Positions 12,924-16,287 of a stretch of DNA of 16,287 nucleotides are shown here, piece by piece; position 1 is the first letter of the stretch; the number at the start of each line of letters is the position of its first letter. This DNA comes from HyVt-560 sp964577195. GTDB lineage: Bacteria > Pseudomonadota > Gammaproteobacteria > UWMA-0217. The stretch covers positions 1-16,287 of the forward strand of contig CAZNYF010000061.1 of assembly GCA_964577195.1 (NCBI GenBank), in the 5' to 3' direction. The position numbers and the translations under genes are program-made. The notes beneath the pieces are model-generated. The model had not been told where the DNA came from. It made no database searches and worked only from the letters and a program-made list of their open reading frames with translations.

Positions 12924-13814
12924 ATGTCCAGAAAACATCCAATCATTGCAGTCACCGGTTCCTCGGGTGCTGGTACTTCAACAGTCAAAAATGCGTTTGA
13001 GCACATTTTCAAACGTCAAAATATCAACCCTGTTGTGGTCGAAGGCGACAGCTTCCATCGTTATGATCGCGCCTCAATGAAAACTCACATGCAGGAAGAA
13101 GATGACGCTGGCAACAAACACTTTAGCCACTTCGGCCCGGATGCCAACCTATTCGACAAGCTGGAAGAACTGTTTGCTGCCTATGCTGGCGATGGTAATG
13201 GCCAGAAACGTTATTACATTCATAGTGACGAAGAGGCGACGCACCATAATGCGCGTTTAAGTACAGATCTTAACCCTGGCGAATTTACCCCCTGGGAAGA
13301 TGTGGAAGGTGGTTCTGATCTGATGTTTTACGAAGGTTTACATGGCCTAGTTAAGGGCGAAGGATATGACGCTGCTCAGCATGTTGATCTGGGCATCGGC
13401 GTTGTACCGATAGTTAACCTCGAATGGATTCAGAAGATCTTCCGTGATAACTCCGAGCGTGGTTATTCAGAGGAAGTGATCGTAGATACCATGCTGCGAC
13501 GCATGCCGGATTATGTGAAGCACATTACGCCGCAGTTTTCGCAAACGGATATTAATTTCCAGCGTGTCCCAACGGTGGATACATCCAACCCGTTTATTGC
13601 GCGCGATATCCCAACACCAGATGAGAGTTTTGTCGTGGTTCGATTTGCTGATCCTGCAAAATTCAATGTCGATTTCACCTACCTGCAAGCGATGTTGCCG
13701 GGTTCATTTATGTCTCGTCGCAATACGATTGTAGTGCCCGGCGGGAAAATGGGCATGGCAATGGAAATTATCTTAACGCCGATCATTAAATCCATGATTG
13801 CGAATAAAGGTTAA
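12924..13814 (+). CDS. prk: Phosphoribulokinase, bacterial type I
   Basis: This family phosphorylates ribulose 5-phosphate to ribulose 1,5-bisphosphate, the substrate of RuBisCO. The 296-residue protein starts at ATG 12924, seven bases after GGGAG; the TTG three bases earlier is not needed. Walker A is GSSGAGTS (12-19). Asp42, His45 and Arg49 in EGDSFHRYDR fall at the same numbers as the active-site residues of the Rhodobacter sphaeroides enzyme, and FYEGLHG (135-141) supplies the acidic residue. Later conserved stretches are GVVPIVNLEWIQKIFRD, ITPQFSQTDINFQRVPTVDTSNPFIAR and PGSFMSRRNTIVVPG. A short insertion lies near 105-117. No RuBisCO or other Calvin-cycle gene adjoins it, and many non-autotrophic gammaproteobacteria carry a PrkB of unclear use, so autotrophy is not established. 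A strong terminator follows. Confidence 0.93.
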   Translation: MSRKHPIIAVTGSSGAGTSTVKNAFEHIFKRQNINPVVVEGDSFHRYDRASMKTHMQEEDDAGNKHFSHFGPDANLFDKLEELFAAYAGDGNGQKRYYIHSDEEATHHNARLSTDLNPGEFTPWEDVEGGSDLMFYEGLHGLVKGEGYDAAQHVDLGIGVVPIVNLEWIQKIFRDNSERGYSEEVIVDTMLRRMPDYVKHITPQFSQTDINFQRVPTVDTSNPFIARDIPTPDESFVVVRFADPAKFNVDFTYLQAMLPGSFMSRRNTIVVPGGKMGMAMEIILTPIIKSMIANKG

Positions 13815-13850
13815 TGGCTGAAAATTAATTGATACTGGTTTTTCTAGGTT

Positions 13851-13879
13851 AAAGGCTCCTGATTACGGAGCCTTTTTTT
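13851..13879 (+). terminator. Rho-independent terminator of the phosphoribulokinase gene
   Basis: A stem AAAGGCTCC/GGAGCCTTT (13851-13859 with 13867-13875), with a seven-base loop TGATTAC, runs straight into seven T residues (13873-13879). It lies 37 bases after the stop codon and is a classical intrinsic terminator. Confidence 0.95.
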
Positions 13880-13942
13880 ATTCCTCAATGCGGCATCTGG
13901 TTTGGTGTAATTTACGCGGTATCCGGTTAAGCTAATCGCCTA

Positions 13943-15067
13943 ATGAAACAATTTCTCTACAGCTACGCCGCCGGCTCTGATCCACGCGAACTCGTCAACA
14001 CTTGTCTTGCACAGATGGGGGATATTCCAGAAGATGCCACGCTCGGCATTCTATATCTGACTGATGCGTTAGCACGTGAGGCAGAACACCTTCTACATTT
14101 GCTCGAACATGCGACCGGTATAACGCAATGGATCGGCACAGTCGGCATGGCAGTTGCGGCCACCAATATCGAAATTTATGATCAACCCGCAATGACCGTT
14201 ATGTTGTTAGATATCCCCACGGACAACTTTCGCTTGATTCCAACCCAAATGGAAAACTCAGCGGATTTTCTGGCGGACAATAAAGATTGGATAAAAGCAC
14301 ATCATCCCACCTTCGGTATATTGCATGGTGACCCTACCAATCCCGCTACCCCGGATTTAATTACCGAGCTATCGACAAAATTAGGTGAGGGATTTTTCGT
14401 CGGCGGCTTGACCTCATCACAAAGTTTGCAAACACAAATTAGCGACGGCGGGACTACTACCGGTGGTATTTCAGGCTTGATGCTGTCGTCAAAAGAAACT
14501 GTACTCGCCAGTCATACGCAAGGCTGTACGCCGATAGGGCCGCTGCACACAGTCACCGAGTCTAGCAGTAACATCATCTCTCGATTAGATGACAAGAGTG
14601 CATTGGAAGTGCTCAAAGAAGATGTTGGAGAAGTATTGGCGCGCGATCTTAATCGGCTCGGCGGCTATGTTTTTGCAGGTTTACCGATCCAAGGTTCGGA
14701 TACCGGCGACTATACCGTGCGCAATTTAATCGGCATCGATATGAACGAAGAGAAAATAGCTATCGGTGATCTGATGGAGCAGGGCTCTCAAATGATGTTT
14801 TGCCGCAGAGATGGCAACACCGCCAGCCAGGATATGCTCAGAATGCTGGAAACGCTCAAGTCGCGTAGCGATGGCAAAACGATTCGGGGTGGCGTGTATT
14901 ATTCCTGTCTTGGCCGAGGTCGACATCAGTTTGGCAAAGAATCTGAAGAGCTGAAAATGATTACCGAAGTACTCGGTGAATTTCCACTGGTTGGTTTTTT
15001 CGCCAGCGGCGAGATTTTTCATAATCGGCTCTACGGATTCACCGGCGTACTCAATTTATTTATTTAA
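13943..15067 (+). CDS. Stand-alone FIST-domain (FIST_N/FIST_C) sensory protein
   Basis: A 374-residue soluble protein without signal peptide or membrane helix. The N-terminal half (about 1-200) fits FIST_N, with GILYLTDALAREAEHLLHLL, GTVGMAVA and FFVGGLTSSQS. The C-terminal half (about 220-370) fits FIST_C, with the characteristic end GFFASGEIFHNRLYGFTGVLNLF and the earlier YVFAGLPIQGSDTGDYTVRNLIG. FIST domains are predicted to bind small ligands such as amino acids, and usually sit on signalling proteins. Here no kinase, cyclase, GGDEF or chemoreceptor module is attached, so any output must come through a partner. It lies between a terminator and an aldo/keto reductase gene. No clear ribosome site precedes ATG 13943. 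Confidence 0.88.
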   Translation: MKQFLYSYAAGSDPRELVNTCLAQMGDIPEDATLGILYLTDALAREAEHLLHLLEHATGITQWIGTVGMAVAATNIEIYDQPAMTVMLLDIPTDNFRLIPTQMENSADFLADNKDWIKAHHPTFGILHGDPTNPATPDLITELSTKLGEGFFVGGLTSSQSLQTQISDGGTTTGGISGLMLSSKETVLASHTQGCTPIGPLHTVTESSSNIISRLDDKSALEVLKEDVGEVLARDLNRLGGYVFAGLPIQGSDTGDYTVRNLIGIDMNEEKIAIGDLMEQGSQMMFCRRDGNTASQDMLRMLETLKSRSDGKTIRGGVYYSCLGRGRHQFGKESEELKMITEVLGEFPLVGFFASGEIFHNRLYGFTGVLNLFI

Positions 15068-15088
15068 TACAGATGTACTTGTAGGCCT

Positions 15089-15140
15089 GATTCAAGCGAA
15101 GTGATTCAGGCGCAAAAGTCGGTTTTAATACGCTTGAATC
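15089..15140. promoter_or_regulatory. Triple GATTCARGCG motif upstream of the aldo/keto reductase gene
   Basis: GATTCAAGCG (15089-15098) and GATTCAGGCG (15103-15112) are direct repeats 14 bases apart. Their exact inverse CGCTTGAATC stands at 15131-15140. The inverted copy can pair with either direct copy, and GCCTGA/TCAGGC (15085-15090 with 15106-15111) can form a competing hairpin. This could be a regulator binding site or a switchable leader. It could also help end the FIST transcript, although no T-run follows. Confidence 0.4.
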
Positions 15141-15174
15141 CGTCGAAAAATCTTACTAGCATGAATCAAAGATG

Positions 15175-16215
15175 ATGCAATACAACAAACTCGGAAACAC
15201 AGACATAGATGTCAGTGTAATCTGCCTCGGCACCATGACATGGGGTGAACAAAACACCGAATCAGATGCGCACCAGCAACTCGATTATGCCATCGAACAA
15301 GGCATCAACTTTATCGACACCGCCGAGTTATACCCAATTCCACCCAATGCCCAGACGCAGGGACTAACCGAACAATATATCGGTAGCTGGCTAGCCAATC
15401 GACAGGATAGAGATAAACTTATCATCGCTACAAAAGCCGCTGGCCCCGGTCAAGACTGGGTTGCGCATATTCGTGGTGGTCCACGCCTCAACAAAACCCA
15501 TATCGATGCTGCGATAGATGCTAGTCTGCAACGCCTGCAAACCGATTACATTGATCTCTACCAAATCCATTGGCCACAGAGAAATACCAACTACTTCGGC
15601 TCGCTGGGCTACAGGCATCAGGAAGAAGAAAACATCATCCCGATTGAAGAGACGCTCCAAGCCCTGGCAGGCGCGGTAGATTCGGGCAAAATTCGCCACA
15701 TCGGGATCTCCAATGAAACACCCTGGGGGGCAATGAAATTTATCCACGCCGCCGAGCAACTTAGCCTGCCAAAAATCGTCAGTATTCAAAACCCCTACAG
15801 CTTATTAAATCGCAGCTTCGAAGTTGGCCTGTCTGAAATTGCGCATCGTGAAAATACCGGCTTGCTTGCTTATTCACCGCTGGCTTTTGGCGTACTCAGT
15901 GGCAAATACATTTATGGTGCAGTACCACCAAAATCCCGCCTCGCTAAATTTCCTGACTATGCGCGCTACTCAAGCGACGCCGGAATTACCGCCACGCTTG
16001 AATATGTGAAACTAGCTAAACGCTTTGGTATAAGCGCTGCACAAATGGCGTTAGCATTCGTCAACACGCGCCCGTTTCTCACCAGCACCATTATTGGTGC
16101 AACCACTTTGGAGCAGTTGCAAACCGATATAGCTTCAGTAGATATTAATTTAAGCTCGGAATTACTCGAAGAAATCGAATTGATTCATAATAGTCGATCT
16201 AATCCTTGCCCATAG
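15175..16215 (+). CDS. tas: Aldo/keto reductase, Tas family
   Basis: An NADPH-dependent aldo/keto reductase closely resembling E. coli Tas: MQYNKLGNTDIDVSVICLGTMTWGEQNTESDAHQQLDYA, ETLQALAGAVDSGKIRHIGISNET, IVSIQNPYSLLNRSFEVGLSEI and STIIGATTLEQLQTDI. Counting from the first of two ATGs (15172), the catalytic tetrad is complete: Asp49 and Tyr54 in FIDTAELYP, Lys88 in IIATKAAGP and His133 in YQIHWPQ. Tas members have the long insertion after the active site seen here. I prefer the second ATG (15175) because Tas begins MQY; the choice changes one residue. Tas was found as a suppressor of tyrosine starvation in E. coli, but its physiological substrate is not firmly known. Confidence 0.93.
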   Translation: MQYNKLGNTDIDVSVICLGTMTWGEQNTESDAHQQLDYAIEQGINFIDTAELYPIPPNAQTQGLTEQYIGSWLANRQDRDKLIIATKAAGPGQDWVAHIRGGPRLNKTHIDAAIDASLQRLQTDYIDLYQIHWPQRNTNYFGSLGYRHQEEENIIPIEETLQALAGAVDSGKIRHIGISNETPWGAMKFIHAAEQLSLPKIVSIQNPYSLLNRSFEVGLSEIAHRENTGLLAYSPLAFGVLSGKYIYGAVPPKSRLAKFPDYARYSSDAGITATLEYVKLAKRFGISAAQMALAFVNTRPFLTSTIIGATTLEQLQTDIASVDINLSSELLEEIELIHNSRSNPCP

Positions 16216-16287
16216 GGTTCTCCTGTACCGTAAAAAGCCTCATCCAAACTTCAGCTTTCAGCGTAGACCTCCCAATCTGATTGATGA

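Noticed and set aside
16216..16287. Start or end of another gene at the right edge
   Set aside because: The 72 bases show no supported start, ribosome site or recognisable peptide on either strand. The first 49 bases of the window are likewise uninformative.
1..16287. CRISPR array, prophage or insertion-sequence transposase
   Set aside because: No regularly spaced repeats and no integrase- or transposase-like protein are present. The only mobile-element candidate is the non-coding palindrome at 10714-10912.

Overview
This window carries a compact stretch of housekeeping genes that looks like a gammaproteobacterial chromosome of roughly balanced G+C. The evidence is the gene content and order: hslV-hslU-DUF971, ubiE-ubiJ-ubiB, thiS-thiG-trmB, a Tas-type aldo/keto reductase, and a tRNA-Gly(CCC) very like the enterobacterial one. 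I cannot fix the order or genus. A type-I phosphoribulokinase hints at, but does not prove, an autotrophic or sulfur-oxidiser-like relative.

Layout. 50-562 (-) is a two-helix membrane protein of the DUF1269 type. Divergent from it, 861-2761 (+) is hslV (TTG start) and hslU, the ATP-dependent HslUV protease, closed by a perfect 32-bp palindrome. 2828-3190 is a DUF971 protein. 3307-5092 is an accessory pair: a small outer-membrane beta-barrel protein and an overlapping lipoprotein with Ig-like (BIG2-type) domains. 5203-8234 is ubiE-ubiJ-ubiB, for ubiquinone synthesis. On the minus strand, a rhomboid-like protein (8101-8859) overlaps the 3' end of ubiB tail to tail by 134 bp, followed by an Irr-like Fur-family regulator (9010-9426), thiO (9519-10601) and tRNA-Gly(CCC) (10622-10695). 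10977-12730 (+) is thiS-thiG-trmB. 12924-13814 is phosphoribulokinase with a strong terminator. 13943-15067 is a FIST-domain protein, and 15175-16215 is a Tas-type aldo/keto reductase.

Working together. ThiO (glycine to iminoacetate), ThiS (sulfur carrier) and ThiG (thiazole synthase) make the thiazole half of thiamin from two divergent units. No TPP riboswitch is visible on either side. UbiE, UbiJ and UbiB serve the quinone pool, HslUV serves protein quality control, and TrmB makes tRNA m7G46.

The most unusual structure is a 198-bp imperfect palindrome (10714-10911) between thiS and tRNA-Gly. Its outer stem is 28 continuous pairs when read as minus-strand RNA, and every deviation in its two outer stems is a G-U pair on that strand. 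It is either a MITE-like mobile element (a TA dinucleotide flanks both ends) or a large structured leader RNA for the tRNA-Gly/thiO transcript.
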